DNA of 64,000 nt from Nigrospora sphaerica (taxonomy: Eukaryota > Ascomycota > Sordariomycetes > Amphisphaeriales > Apiosporaceae), in NCBI GenBank assembly GCA_018287875.1, contig JAGVVL010000025.1, positions 1,798,001-1,862,000 on the forward strand. The letters are read 5' to 3'. Within the stretch, counting starts at the first letter, position 1. The number at the start of each line of letters is the position of its first letter. Position numbers and translations under genes: made by a program. Positions 12,842-24,102 of the stretch are shown here, one piece after another. The notes under the pieces were generated by a model. The model searched no databases. It was not told where the DNA came from and saw only the letters and a list, made by a program, of their open reading frames with translations.

Positions 12842-15264
12842 CCGAGGGATGCCCGAATCCATCCCTCCATCCCCTCCATCCCTCCTTCCATTCCTCGATC
12901 CATGCCCACTCCGATAGGGGTCATATACAAGGACTTCCTATGTAGATGCTACAATAGATCAAGTAAGTAAATAACAAGGACACTAGGGTCGGCCTACTCA
13001 AACCCTAGGCATACATCACACACCCGTAGCACGGCGGTCTCCTGCCTGTCGGCTTGTCCATTCCGTAGCCACAAATTCCTCGGCCGTCGTCGGGGCCCGT
13101 CCATCACGACGGACAATGAATTGCCTTTGGGCGGGACTCCTGCTGCCGTGTGCTACATACGCGGAAAAATGAACCGGGCGGCACGACAGTCATACGCCAC
13201 TAGGGACATAGGTTAGCAGCAGGAGACTGTGAGATGTATACCTACTTCCTACCTCTCGACTTTACCCTATCGGCCTGTATCCATACTTTGCGGAGCGAAG
13301 GAGGCTCATCCACGCCTCACGGGCAGTCATCAGACACGGTGGTCCCATACGCACACTGGTACGAAGTATGCAACAGCGGCTCGATGGGCTGGCTGCTGGG
13401 CTGGGACGGCAAAGCAAGCAGTCCCGGCCCGGCTGGCCCTCCTTCCAGCAAAGAAGCTGCAGCCCGGCCCTGCAATCTGCCACCGCAGATCCGCCACCGC
13501 CAAAGCCTATGGGGGCATGAGAGGAACTTCGCTCATGACTGGGCGCGGTGCGCGAATCAGCCCCTTCTTCTCTCTGCCCCCGGTGGCAGGTGAGGTATGG
13601 AGGTACCTGCCGCCGGAGCACGTACCGCACGGGATTCCGGTTGGGATGCCTCGGATTATCGTGAGACGCATGGGGCACATGCCCATATGCACCGAGCAGG
13701 GCCTCGGGCGGGTTGGTTGGTCGAGGTATCACGGCCAGCAAGCGAGACACTGTTATTCTCCAACATCTACAGATTGCCCGTGCGAGTATACATCTACGTA
13801 GTAAAGTATCATACAAACATACCTACGAGCCATGGCCCCCCATGGCACGACCGGGTCAAGACCGGCAGGAGCAGCGGCAACGGATAATGACAACAAACGA
13901 CCACAGCAGCAGCGGCAGCAGCCCAGCTTTCCTACTATGAGGTAGGTACTTGGCCTTCTTGACGTCGTTGGCCTCGCCCCCTCGCCCCGCCTCGGTCGGT
14001 GTCGCCCGTGTCTCCCCATCACGAGACACGGTGAGCGGAGCTGGGACCAAGGTGGCCTCGCGCTGGGAACGAGGTTGCACCCTCATCACGAACGGTATGT
14101 ACGTGACGGGAGGGTACCTTTCGTCTGGACTTGACTTTTTTTCGTTCGCCCGTCGTATGCCTGCCGACACAGTGTAACAAAGCAATGAGGGTGGCCCAAG
14201 ACAAGGGTTATTGGCACACTCCAGGGATATGATGGACCGATCGGTCGCCTCTCTGATTGGGTGGGCTTTCCTAACGCTTCCTTGAGGGGGGAAAGAGTCA
14301 GCCAACCAGTCATTTGCGCCGTGGTACCGGGCTTGCATGAAATGCTGCTTGCTGCTATGTCCGGCGGCGGCGGCAGGGCCGTTGTTGGCGAGGACCGGAT
14401 TGTTTGATTTGCAGCCACGGCTAGGTCACCATGTCAGCGGGCCTACCTAGCGGTAAGCACGTATCGTCTCTTATACCCGGCCGGGGGGGATATGGTACAG
14501 CAGCGCCCGGGGGGAAGGGAGAAAAAGGCCCCCCCCCTTCCACATGGTCTCTGCAACATCCTACCAGCGCCAATCCATCCCAATTGGACTTTGCGCGCCT
14601 CTATCCCCGAGAGAGGATTTACTGCTTACGTCGGTACGCCGACCCCCTGTTTCCTCGTGTTCTCTACCTCACGGCTGCGGACTGCGGTCACGACCAAAGT
14701 CCAGCGACACACTCGCCGGCGGAGTGAAACGCTCACACAGGTTACCCGCTTCGCCGCTTCGCGCCGCCCGGACCCAAAAAGGGCTGACGAAGGAGGGAGA
14801 GGGGGTGGTTCACTTTTTTTTCTTTCTTGTACGGACGCGTCTGCCCCAGCGGGAAAAGCCTAGCGAGCCCGCCGGCACGTAAGTAGCACTAGGAAGCCTT
14901 GGACAGTTGCGAAGCATGGTCCCCCAAAAAGCATCGCCCTCGTCTTTGTTGGCCTTGGATCCATCCTCTCTCCCTCCCTCTCTCCCTCCCCTTCGTCATC
15001 TGCCGTCAGGCGGCCCGGCCGCTTGCCCACGGGCCCCCCCAGGCTGCAGCTGCGTCCGGCCCAGGGCGCAGGACCAGATGGGACATGAGGCGCATGCTGT
15101 GGGATGGGCGGTTGGCGGGTGGAGGCCAGCTGGCCATCTGTCATGGATCGATCAGATACAAATACATACAGGTACGGAGATAGTAGTACGATGCGGTTGG
15201 TACAGCGACATGAGTATCCGCCGCATCCACGGGGTAGGGGTAGGGGGCGTGCGTCCTCTTGTGC

Positions 15265-15300
15265 ATGTGTGTGTGTGTGTATGTGTGTGTGCGCGTGTGG
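15265..15300. repeat. (GT)n microsatellite
   Basis: GT dinucleotides with single interruptions (ATGTG, GCGCG), followed by GTCT repeats to about 15,318. Confidence 0.9.
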
Positions 15301-18300
15301 TCGTCTGTCTGTCTGTCTACAGGTGGTGGTGGTTTGCGTTGTGGAGTCTCGTCTCCGGTTGGTCCTCTGTACCCACCTCACACACACACTCTACTCTTTC
15401 TAGGCTCCCTCTCTCCCCTTTTCTCTCTCATCCCAGAACCCGACCCGACATGCTCGGACAATTCGCGAGATGACGGTCCTTCCTGGAAAGCATGCCGTGG
15501 CATGACAACATGCACTTACGCGCGGATGAGGGCGAGACACGACGGACGACAAGCAAGATTGGCGGCGGGGTGAGAGGGAACAAGAAAAGGAGCCCATTTC
15601 TGCCAAGACCCGGGCGGCCCTGACACGAGCCTGGGGCCATGTTGCTGGCCCATGGGATCACAATCAAAGCATCCCGTGCCGGGGGGGGCTCCGTTTGACG
15701 ATATGGGCTAGGAGGGGGAAGGGGAGAGGGGGGGGTCGGGGCTTGCAGAGCTGGAACCTAGACCTGTAAAAGGACGGGAATTGACAAAATGCAAGGTTGC
15801 AAGCCCAGTTGCTGTTGCGTTGCTAGGTGTCGCCGTGTGTCGGGCGCATCGATTCTCCGTTTTATCCCACCTCAGCGATCATCATACCATCGGCCATGAA
15901 TTCCTAGAACGTCCAGGAGTCAAGTAGCGGTGGGCACGGAACCCCGTCGCAAAGAACGGTATTTCCTTTTGGGCCAAAGCAGCAGCAGTAGCAGCAGCAG
16001 GACTAAGTAGTAGTTGGTAGTGGCACCCTTGGAAGTAAGCCACTGGCGAGGCGCCCTCCCGATCCAGTACTTGCGGGGCCTACGTTGGGGGCGGCCAGAC
16101 GGAGGGCCAGGTAGGTACTTGTGTAGCAGTAGCAGCAGCAACAGCAGCATTTTTGACCCTATGTAGTCGCGGCAAAATCATGAGTCTATCGTGTCTCGCG
16201 AAGGGGAGGGGGAGTCGCGTTCCAGTGCGCATCCGTTTCCGGCTACGGCGTGAGCGCGCACGCGCGCGGCCCAATCAACATGGATCGTCCCTCGCGGAGG
16301 GGGTGCGCGTTGATCATGATGGGAACGGATGGTGGCTCGTACGCAATACCTGCTGGATGCGGCATGCGGCGTTTCCAGGGTGCGAGCCCAGCCGCCGTCC
16401 ACACAGGTTAGCTATGTTTCAAGCCCGGCAACCAGCGTAACCTGGCTCACCCCCCCCCCCCCCCTCGCCGAACGTGGTTAATCCCCGGCCGACAGAATGT
16501 ACGACAAAGGGAAAAGATGCCCAAATACCTGAGGCCCGGCTTGGCCTCGGGAAAACTGGAAAGGCCGGTCCAACCGTGGGGGCGGCTTGGCCTTGTTTGA
16601 ATTCCGTCTCGCCTGACTAGCCAGCCTGGAGAGTTGTCGACGGCCTGGCGCTATGGGCGATGCTGCTGCCACCACCACCACTTCACCATCTCCACTACGA
16701 TATACTTGACCTGCAGTGGTGTCTTTGACTTCTTTTTGGTCGCATGGAAACTCGGCTGTCGAGTCTATCCCCGACGCCCTTCCTTTCTCTCTCTGCTCTC
16801 CGTCTTTGGCTCCTATCCCCACCCTTTCTCACGCTCGTCCCTCTTGTTTGTAGACCGTCTCCCCCCCACCCGGGCATCCGCGACGATCCTAACGGGTACA
16901 CGCATCATACTGTTTTTCGGGCCTGCCCTCGCTGCGTCGTCTAGTCGTATACGGGCGTGGGCGAAAACCGCAATTGCCGGCTCGGACCCTGTTCGTGAAC
17001 TGGAGCGGAATCCCCAGGCTGTGGGCCCACGATTCAGCTGGCCGGATGTATGCGACTAGGCAAGTGCCCCTAAATAAGGTCGGGGCGGTTGTCGGTATGG
17101 ATAGGTAAAGACGGATATGGACGCATGCGTAGCCAACCCGGTCGTAGACACTGTGCATGAGGTGACGAACGTCCAGACGGGCTGTTGTTCCCGTATTGTA
17201 CCCACGGTACCTGATACTGCCGGCCAAGGGTTCCTCAGGCGATTTGCCGTTCCCGTCAAAAACCTTCAGCGCGACGACCCCTCACAGCCCCCCCCTCCCG
17301 GGATGTGATGATGCTCGCGATTGACGGACCCAGCCCGAATTGTATGGCTGCCTAGTGTTGTATATTTTGGAGGGGCGTGCTCATGCTCGGCCGGGTTCCC
17401 TGTATGATGAAAGGGATGAGCGGCTTTGCAGGCCCTTGGCAGAGGCTACGTAGACGAGACTACCTCGGATCCTCTGACGATGGTTCGGAGGCATGCATGT
17501 GTGTACCTATGGCCTCCTGGCGACGCGCAAGTGCGAGGCATTGCATGCCTGTCTTTGGACAGGACCAGCCAGGCCCGGCGGCGGCGGCGGCGGCGGCGCC
17601 CATGAGGGGAATGGGACGTCGACGGCCTGCTAGGAAGGATAGAGGGAAAATAAAAAAGAAGATGGAAGAGGTTGTTAGCGAGAAGGTTGCTTCTGCCGGC
17701 ACGCCGATCCAGCGCGTACCAGGTGAGGTGCTGCCGGCGACTTCCACCAGCCCCCTATTCACCATTTGAAGGTTCACCATCCCGTGCGATATCCAGCCGG
17801 GAAAGTAAGCCGGGGCTGTCTGAGGTCGCTCGGTGCGCCAGTGGCCTGCTTGCTAGGCGGGCAAGTCATCATCACCCATCATCCGCCGTGGTCGCTGCCG
17901 CAGCAGCCGGCAGGAGGCAGGAGCCGCAGCATCAGCCGTGCTATCATCATCAAACTCAGCCGAGCTCAAGGCTGACGCTGCGGGCTGCTTCAAGCCGGCT
18001 GGTGCACGGCTGTCCCACCTGGCATGTGGGACAAGCCTGGGTAGGACTGGTCAGACTGGCGGCGACCACCAGCAATTAAACAAGGAGCTATGTAGAGCCA
18101 GGTAATACATGGCGGGCGGACATATGCAATAAGTAGCAAGGGAGCCGAAGCATGTCCACCGGTCCAGCAAAGTAATGAGTAGCCCGCCCGGCCCAGCCGC
18201 AGCATGTGGTAGGTAACCTGCAATAGGCTTCCCCGGTGGACGGCGAACTTGGGCTCGGGCTCAGGCTCAGCCTTGGTTGGACCTCATGGAAATCCATCCC

Positions 18301-18898
18301 TAATACCTCTTGGGTAGGCGGATCGTCGAAGCAGCAGCGGTAGTAGCAGCGAAAACGATACCAGCAAAAGCCAGCACAGGCCCACGCCACCCTGGGCCGG
18401 GCCTGGCCGGGACTAGAACGATTGCTGAATGATGATGGTGATGATGATGACGATGCGGGCGAGGATGATGAGGGATGGATGATAGGGAGGAGCCACCAGC
18501 ACGCACGCACACGCACACACACAACAAAAACCGGCGGGCTGGCTGATCCTGAACCCTCCACCATACGCCGCCGCCCTCCGGGGCTCCCACACAGTGTCGC
18601 TCACACGCGGCGGCCATCCCACTCGCCTATACCGTACCAGGCCATGGGATCCCATGCGACCAACAAGGGCCAGGTAGGCCAGCAATGCCTGCTCAGGTCA
18701 GGCAGGCATCGGCTCGGCTTTGCATGGCTGCGCTACACTACGAGTAGCAGTGCTGCTCCGACGCCGCGCCTGGGTACATGGTAATGGAGCCCAAGCCAGC
18801 GGCCGACCGAGAGGGGGGCGACGACGGCGGTAGCAGACGCGCAGCAGCACACGCAGCAGCACAGGCATGGGATGGGATGGGATGCTTGCTAGTTACGC
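15301..18898. other. GC-rich intergenic DNA, no supported gene
   Basis: Contains CAG/AGC-rich clusters near 15,978 and 16,123, a C15 run at 16,450-16,464, a GGC triplet run near 17,578 and a GATGAT cluster near 18,430. The ORFs overlap on both strands and have no recognisable domains. Confidence 0.55.
16450..16464. repeat. C15 homopolymer
   Basis: Fifteen consecutive C residues. Confidence 0.9.
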
Positions 18899-18928
18899 GT
18901 GTGTGTGTGTGTGTGTATGTGTGTGTGT
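18899..18928. repeat. (GT)n microsatellite
   Basis: GT dinucleotides with one ATGT interruption. Confidence 0.9.
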
Positions 18929-20439
18929 CCATTGGCGGGCGGGGGGGCGCTTGGGGGGGAAAGACAAGGGGGGCGTGTGAGGTGAGAGGCGAGTGAGAGA
19001 GAGGGGGACGCGATGGTACATTCGCTCTCTTTTCCGGCGGTGGGCTGGGCCCGGCTGGGCTGGAGAGCTGGCTTGGTGGGCTCGTCGTGGGCTTGCTGCT
19101 GGGCTGGCCTGGCTTTTTTTGGGCCACTTGGATGCCAACCGACCGCCGACGGATTGACACAGTCATTTCCAGCGAATCCACGTTCCTCGTCAGGGCCACC
19201 CGACGAGCGAGCTTTCGATTGGCCAGACCGACCCTTCCTTGGACGCTGCGTGTCGCAAAACCGGTGCTAGAACCACGTCGTAACGCGCCGATATGGATAA
19301 ATCTCGTCTCGCCCTCCAGCCAGCCCGCCAGCCCGCCAGCCCGCCAGTCCAGCCAGCCCAGCCAGACGCTCACGCTCTCTCGCCTTCCAATTTCCAATAA
19401 TTGACGAGGGGGCCGGCCGGCCGACCGGGATGAGCATGGATCGATGGACGGCATGCCCATGTAGTTGTGAGCAACGCCCGCCTGTGTCTTGCACGTCCTG
19501 TACCGAGTAGCTCTAGCTGCAACAATAGCCGTGGCTGGAAACCAAAGGTACCTGCTTGCAAGCCGACCCAATCCTGCCCCGAAGCCCCCGTCTCCTCCTT
19601 GGCCCCCCTTCAGGTGGATGATTAAGTCTCGGGAGGAGGTAGCCCTGTAGCCCGCGGAGCGCGTGTTGCCGCATGGAGGTACTTCCATCTCGTGCGCTTC
19701 GACTATACGTACATGATGTAGCTGGCTTTCGGCAGGGAGATGGTCGTCTGGCGGGTGAGTCTTTTGCCCTCGCATCGGTTCCGACCATCTCATCATCGCG
19801 TATACGCACGGCATGGGCCTTCGGTGAATGGTTTTTTTTTTTGGCTAGTGCAATCTCTGTTCCTCCTCACGGCACCACTGGAGCAAGCGGTGATCCATCC
19901 ACCGCGAGGGAGAGAAAAAAAAAACCCTTGCCCGGGGCCAGTCAGAGTCAGGCCGCCAGCACTAGCAAACCACCGGTCATGGCGACAGGTAATCCGCGGG
20001 TCGTTTTTCGGTGGTGTTGGATGGTGGAATGGGGACTGGGGATGAGGAGGATCTCATGCCAGCCCATCCCGGATCGGCTTTCCTGTACTATGCGGATACG
20101 TGTGAAGGTACCTACTGCCGTATTTGCCTACTTTTTTCGTACCGCCTTCGCTCCCTTGCAGCCTCGGCCGGCCGTCACACATCACGCATCATTTGGGGAA
20201 GGGAGGTACATGAATGGGAAAGGCTTTGGCCGGGTGGATGTAAGGATGTATAACACGGAGAATAGGTGCGAACTAGGTATCTCGGTCGGCAGGGGCACGA
20301 CGGCCGCCCTCTTATTCCGTGGAGGTAAGCCAGCCCGTCTGCCCGTCTGTCCATGGATCCGTGCTGGTGACCAAACACACGACACGTCCACCCTAGGTCG
20401 TCTGGGTCGCCGGTCGTAGGATGTACACATACGGACCAC
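18929..20439. other. GC-rich intergenic DNA, no supported gene
   Basis: Includes the CCAGCCCG-type tandem tract at about 19,316-19,372. The 358-codon minus-strand frame across 18,738-19,814 is a low-complexity chance ORF: its product is threaded through the microsatellite and contains no domain. Confidence 0.55.
19316..19372. repeat. Short tandem repeat of CCAGCCCG-like units
   Basis: Roughly seven imperfect 8-nt copies of CAGCCCGC/CAGCCAGC in a row. Confidence 0.75.
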
Positions 20440-20553
20440 GCACCCACACTCACACACATACACACGTACATGCTCGCACGCACACACGCAAATACGCGCA
20501 CACGCATACCTACACATACGCGAACACGCGCACACACACACTCTCTCTCACAC
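20440..20553. repeat. Imperfect (AC)n microsatellite
   Basis: About 110 nt of AC-rich sequence broken by GC, AT and TACGT interruptions, ending in CTCTCTC. Confidence 0.85.
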
Positions 20554-21981
20554 GCCCCCCCATCCCGGCAAGGTAGGTTGTATGCATGTACGTATGGGGA
20601 GAAAAGAGGGAGAGAGCGCAGTCCAAAGAGCCTTAGCCAGCCAGCCAGTCAGACACAATCATAGACTTCTCACCAGATACCACAAGAGCAGATAAAAGAG
20701 AGGCAATCCATGTACCACATGCCGCATCCACATCCGCTAGGCACGCTACTGCGCCGCCCAGCCAAGAGAGAGGGAGAGGCACAGAAAGGTACCTTCGTAG
20801 ATAAAAACGGAAAGGCTTTTTCATTCTCTCTGGATCCACACCCCCTGGCTTGCTTTTTCCGTTCAAAGGCAAGCGCGGCCCAGGAGCCCTGCCGCTCTGC
20901 TCTGTTTGTTCTATTCTGCCATGCGCGCATTGCTAATGGATGCCATGCCTCGTTCTTCGCTCACTTTGACTAGGCTCCTCCACTTTCTCTGTCTTTTTCT
21001 GTGTCCCCCCCCTCCGGCCCACTGGCCTTTCGCAGGCCCTGCCGTGGTAAAGCCACCCCCCTTCCCCTCGGGGGTACCAGGTCTCCATGTCGCGCATGTC
21101 CAGCACAAGAAACCACCAGCATTGCCAACCTAAATCCACCCCTCCCCTCCACCCTCCGACTCCATTAAGTCCCTCGTCTTCCTCCTTCCCCCCCTCTGGG
21201 CCCTGGGCCAGGGCTGGCCGCTAGCTCGCTGGCGGGCGGGCGAATCTCTCATCAGACATGGTCAACGCCAGTCTCAACCCGGCCCCTACCTAGAACATAC
21301 GTAACTTAACAATTGTATATTATTCAATAAGGCCCCAAGTTCCAATAGAGAAAGCCCGTCTTCGGCTAAGGGACTCATCCGTGTAAGAATTCAAAGAAGG
21401 CTATTGCCGAGCTTCTCAAAAAGACCTCTCTCGACTTCCTTCCGGTATCCTGCCATTCGAGAAAAGGGCGCCGAGCTGCTGTCCACTTTCTCGTTGTCCC
21501 TCCCCGGCTACCATTGTGCTTCGTCCAGCCGTTCACGATCCAATATATACCACCTGCACCCCCTCCCAAAGCCGTACACGACGTACAAACGGCAACCTCC
21601 ACTTACACTCGCACACGCTCCCGCGGAAACGAGAAGTTCAACTTGACCTGCATCTGTCGACAATCGGTCTCGGTGTGGGCATACTCCGACATGGCTCGTA
21701 GATGACGGCCGGCACGACTTCCACCACCCTCGACTCTTCCCTCCCGCCTCTCCCGATTTAACACGACCTTTTCAGTGCACCTCCAGGCCTCGGCAGTCTT
21801 GGTCTGACAACAAGAAACCAACCACCCGCGGATGGCGAAGCTCGAAACTTCGTTTTTATTCACCTCGACCCGGTTACACCATCTTGACTTTCACGCCGAG
21901 CGCCTTCCTCGCTGTCACCACCACGGCTCCTCCGACTGAGCAGCTTCTCGAACCCGCCGCCCCCTCGAACATAAATTCCTC
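20554..21981. other. Intergenic DNA and 5' leader/promoter of the cyclin gene
   Basis: Up to about 21,290 it resembles the desert. From about 21,300 it becomes AT- and CT-richer, as in fungal promoters and leaders, up to the ATG at 21,982. Two short upstream ORFs are present: a four-residue one starting at 21,691 (M-A-R-R, stop) and a longer one at 21,832-21,939. Confidence 0.55.
21832..21939 (+). promoter_or_regulatory. Possible uORF in the cyclin leader
   Basis: ATGGCG starts a 35-codon frame ending in TGA at 21,937-21,939, 42 nt before the cyclin ATG. Whether it is translated depends on where transcription begins. The CT-rich character of the sequence on both sides suggests it is in the transcribed leader. 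The frame differs from that of the cyclin, so it would act as a competing uORF and not as an N-terminal extension. Confidence 0.35.
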
Positions 21982-24102
21982 ATGTCTTCGGCCGTCTCGA
22001 TAGTCGCTCGCTCGACCTCATATCCGCACCTACCGTCACCGGCAAGCTCCGTGGGCTATCCGTATTACCCCAGGAAACACATTCCCCCGCCGCCCTTGAG
22101 CCTGCAGAAGGTGCAAAAGACGTCTCTGGCCAACGAAGCTGCCCTTTACGGGGGCGGTCTTCGAACGCCGCCAGCCGAGGACGGCATGGGTACAACGTAC
22201 CAACACAACCCCGTGCTCTCGTCGACGTACGACAGCCATGTTGCCCTGGCGCGACAACCCAACGGCCTCGGCCAGGCCAGCCGGCCTGGCGTGTCCCTTT
22301 GTGATGCTGCCCTGAATCAGATGGCCAGGCCCCAGCCCGTGCCTGTCCAGCAGCACCTGCAACCGCAGGCACCACAGCAATTTCCGCACCAACAACAACA
22401 CATCGCCCACCAGCAACAACCCTCTCACTTGCAACAAGTACACCATGCCTCGTCGCTGGCCCCCCCTTCCGCGCATTCGCGCAGCTCTACTCGGCCCTCG
22501 ACGCCCTCGTCCACCGCCAGCACCGGCCAGCACCACGAAGGCACCGTTTCCCGGCGCGATTCCACCTTGGTCATGCACAGCCTGCAGCTGCCCGCCTGCA
22601 TCAGCCCCAACGGTGGCAACCTGGACGACTTTGCGGCATTGATGACATGCTTCTTCTGGTTCGAAAACATGGAGACGATTGACGCTGCTGAACAGGTCAA
22701 GGAACGCCCGACAACCTCGGTCGTCCCTCCCCTGACGTCGTACACGCGGCCCTGCCAGGCCTACAAGAAATGGGTCCACACGATCCTGACGACGACGCAG
22801 GTGACGCAGAATGTCATCCTGCTGGCCCTGCTCTTCGTCTACCGGCTGAAGAGCACCAACCCCAAGGTTAATGGCAGCCCCGGCAGCGAGTACCGTCTCC
22901 TCACCGTGGCCCTGATGCTGGGCAACAAGTTCCTCGACGACAACACCTACACCAACAAGACGTGGGCCGAGGTCTCGGGCATCGCCGTCAAGGAGATCCA
23001 TGTTATGGAGGTGGAATTCCTGAGCAACATGCGCTACGGGTTGTTGACCTCCAAGGAGCAGTGGGCCGATTGGTTGAGGAAGCTGTCCTGCTTCCACGAA
23101 TACTGCGAGCGAGCCGAGAGGACCGAGAGGGCCACGGCCGCCGAGCTGGCCCGCCGCCAACGGGCGTCGAACCTGCAGGCCAACGGTGCCTCGCCGACAC
23201 ACCGGGGCTTCAGTCCGCCACTGCCCTCGCCCACCAACGCCCTGCCTCCGACGGTTCAGGGCACCCCGGCGCACCTCCCGGCCTACTCGCCCAACTCGGC
23301 CGTCTACCACTCGCACCAGTGGCAGGGCCAAGGGCCGTTCCAGTCGACGCCCGCGCTTTCACCACTGGCGGCCAAGCCCGGCATGGGCTACCCCGAGAGC
23401 AGGAAGCGAAGCTTGGAGGGCAGCGAGATGATGGAGCCGGCAGCCAAGCGAGTGACACGCCAAGCCCCCGCGGCCATGGCGTCGGGCCCCGTGCCGGCCC
23501 CTCAAGCAGCGACGGAGCCGGTCCGACTGCCGGTGCCCCGTCTCGCCCTCGACACCCAATCCGTGTCCACGCCGGCGGCGTACGGACAGCCGGCCAACTA
23601 CTCGCAGGCGCCCGTGTCGCTGCCGCCGTTGGGTGTCAACGTTCGAGCCATGGCAACCGTCTACCCCACCGCCACGACGTGGGCTCCTCAGGTTCCCATC
23701 GCCGCCACCTGCGGCCCGCAGACGCCTGCCTACGCCGCGGCGCCGTCCAGCTTTGGAACGCCGACCAAGCGGCACAGCCCCCGCGGGCTCGCCGTCTACT
23801 CGTCGCCGCTGACGGATGCGTACAACGGCCACCACACGCCCATTGCGAACTCGCCCTCGGTATTTCTCCAGCAGCGAAACAGCCCGTACAAGCCCCTGCG
23901 ACCGGTCAACACTCTGAACTACCCGCCGCCCTCGTCCTCTCTTTCCGAGTACCACCTCGGCTCTGCACAGATGCACTACCAGCCCCTGGGCCACCGCAAC
24001 GTGCGCACGGGTATTGTGCCTGACTTCTTGCCGGCGTACGGAAACACACGCCCGGCGCCTGTTCCGACGTCTCAGGCTCCCGGCCAACACTACCACGCCT
24101 AG
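21982..24102 (+). CDS. Pho80-like (PCL/Clg1-type) cyclin
   Basis: A single-exon 706-aa protein that starts at ATG after CT-rich leader DNA. Residues about 113-150 are Gln-rich (HQQQHIAHQQQPSH) and 155-190 are Ser/Thr-rich. A cyclin box follows at roughly 235-375, recognisable from the run KWVHTILTTTQVTQNVILLA near 263, then the helix YRLLTVALMLGNKFLDDNTY with its NKF-DD signature, KTWAEVSGI, and the VMEVEFLSNMRYGLL segment typical of Pho80-family cyclins. The C-terminal half is Pro/Ser/Ala-rich and probably disordered. Family knowledge: such cyclins bind Pho85-type CDKs and direct them to substrates in nutrient, cell-cycle or morphogenesis control. The long flanking disordered regions resemble filamentous fungal Clg1-like members more than small Pho80 itself. 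The exact subfamily is uncertain. High GC3 produces large antisense frames over this gene, which I treat as shadows. Confidence 0.9.
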   Translation: MSSAVSIVARSTSYPHLPSPASSVGYPYYPRKHIPPPPLSLQKVQKTSLANEAALYGGGLRTPPAEDGMGTTYQHNPVLSSTYDSHVALARQPNGLGQASRPGVSLCDAALNQMARPQPVPVQQHLQPQAPQQFPHQQQHIAHQQQPSHLQQVHHASSLAPPSAHSRSSTRPSTPSSTASTGQHHEGTVSRRDSTLVMHSLQLPACISPNGGNLDDFAALMTCFFWFENMETIDAAEQVKERPTTSVVPPLTSYTRPCQAYKKWVHTILTTTQVTQNVILLALLFVYRLKSTNPKVNGSPGSEYRLLTVALMLGNKFLDDNTYTNKTWAEVSGIAVKEIHVMEVEFLSNMRYGLLTSKEQWADWLRKLSCFHEYCERAERTERATAAELARRQRASNLQANGASPTHRGFSPPLPSPTNALPPTVQGTPAHLPAYSPNSAVYHSHQWQGQGPFQSTPALSPLAAKPGMGYPESRKRSLEGSEMMEPAAKRVTRQAPAAMASGPVPAPQAATEPVRLPVPRLALDTQSVSTPAAYGQPANYSQAPVSLPPLGVNVRAMATVYPTATTWAPQVPIAATCGPQTPAYAAAPSSFGTPTKRHSPRGLAVYSSPLTDAYNGHHTPIANSPSVFLQQRNSPYKPLRPVNTLNYPPPSSSLSEYHLGSAQMHYQPLGHRNVRTGIVPDFLPAYGNTRPAPVPTSQAPGQHYHA

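Larger units (their letters stand above)
8929..15264. other. GC-rich intergenic DNA, no supported gene
   Basis: No open frame here shows a domain, a signal peptide with a downstream body, or consistent splice junctions. The stretch holds a G15 run, a CG-dinucleotide run near 12,410-12,423, two copies of GTACTCCGTAC (11,116 and 12,831) and several TACCTA/TAGGTA words (for example near 13,235, 13,812 and 13,938). Confidence 0.55.

Noticed and set aside
18738..19814. 358-codon minus-strand ORF
   Set aside because: Reads through a GT microsatellite and a CCAGCCCG tandem tract; repetitive product with no domain.
22036..23331. 431-codon minus-strand ORF over the cyclin gene
   Set aside because: It is exactly antisense to well-supported coding sequence. 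High GC at third positions removes stop codons from the opposite strand. The product is Gly/Arg/Val-rich without domains.
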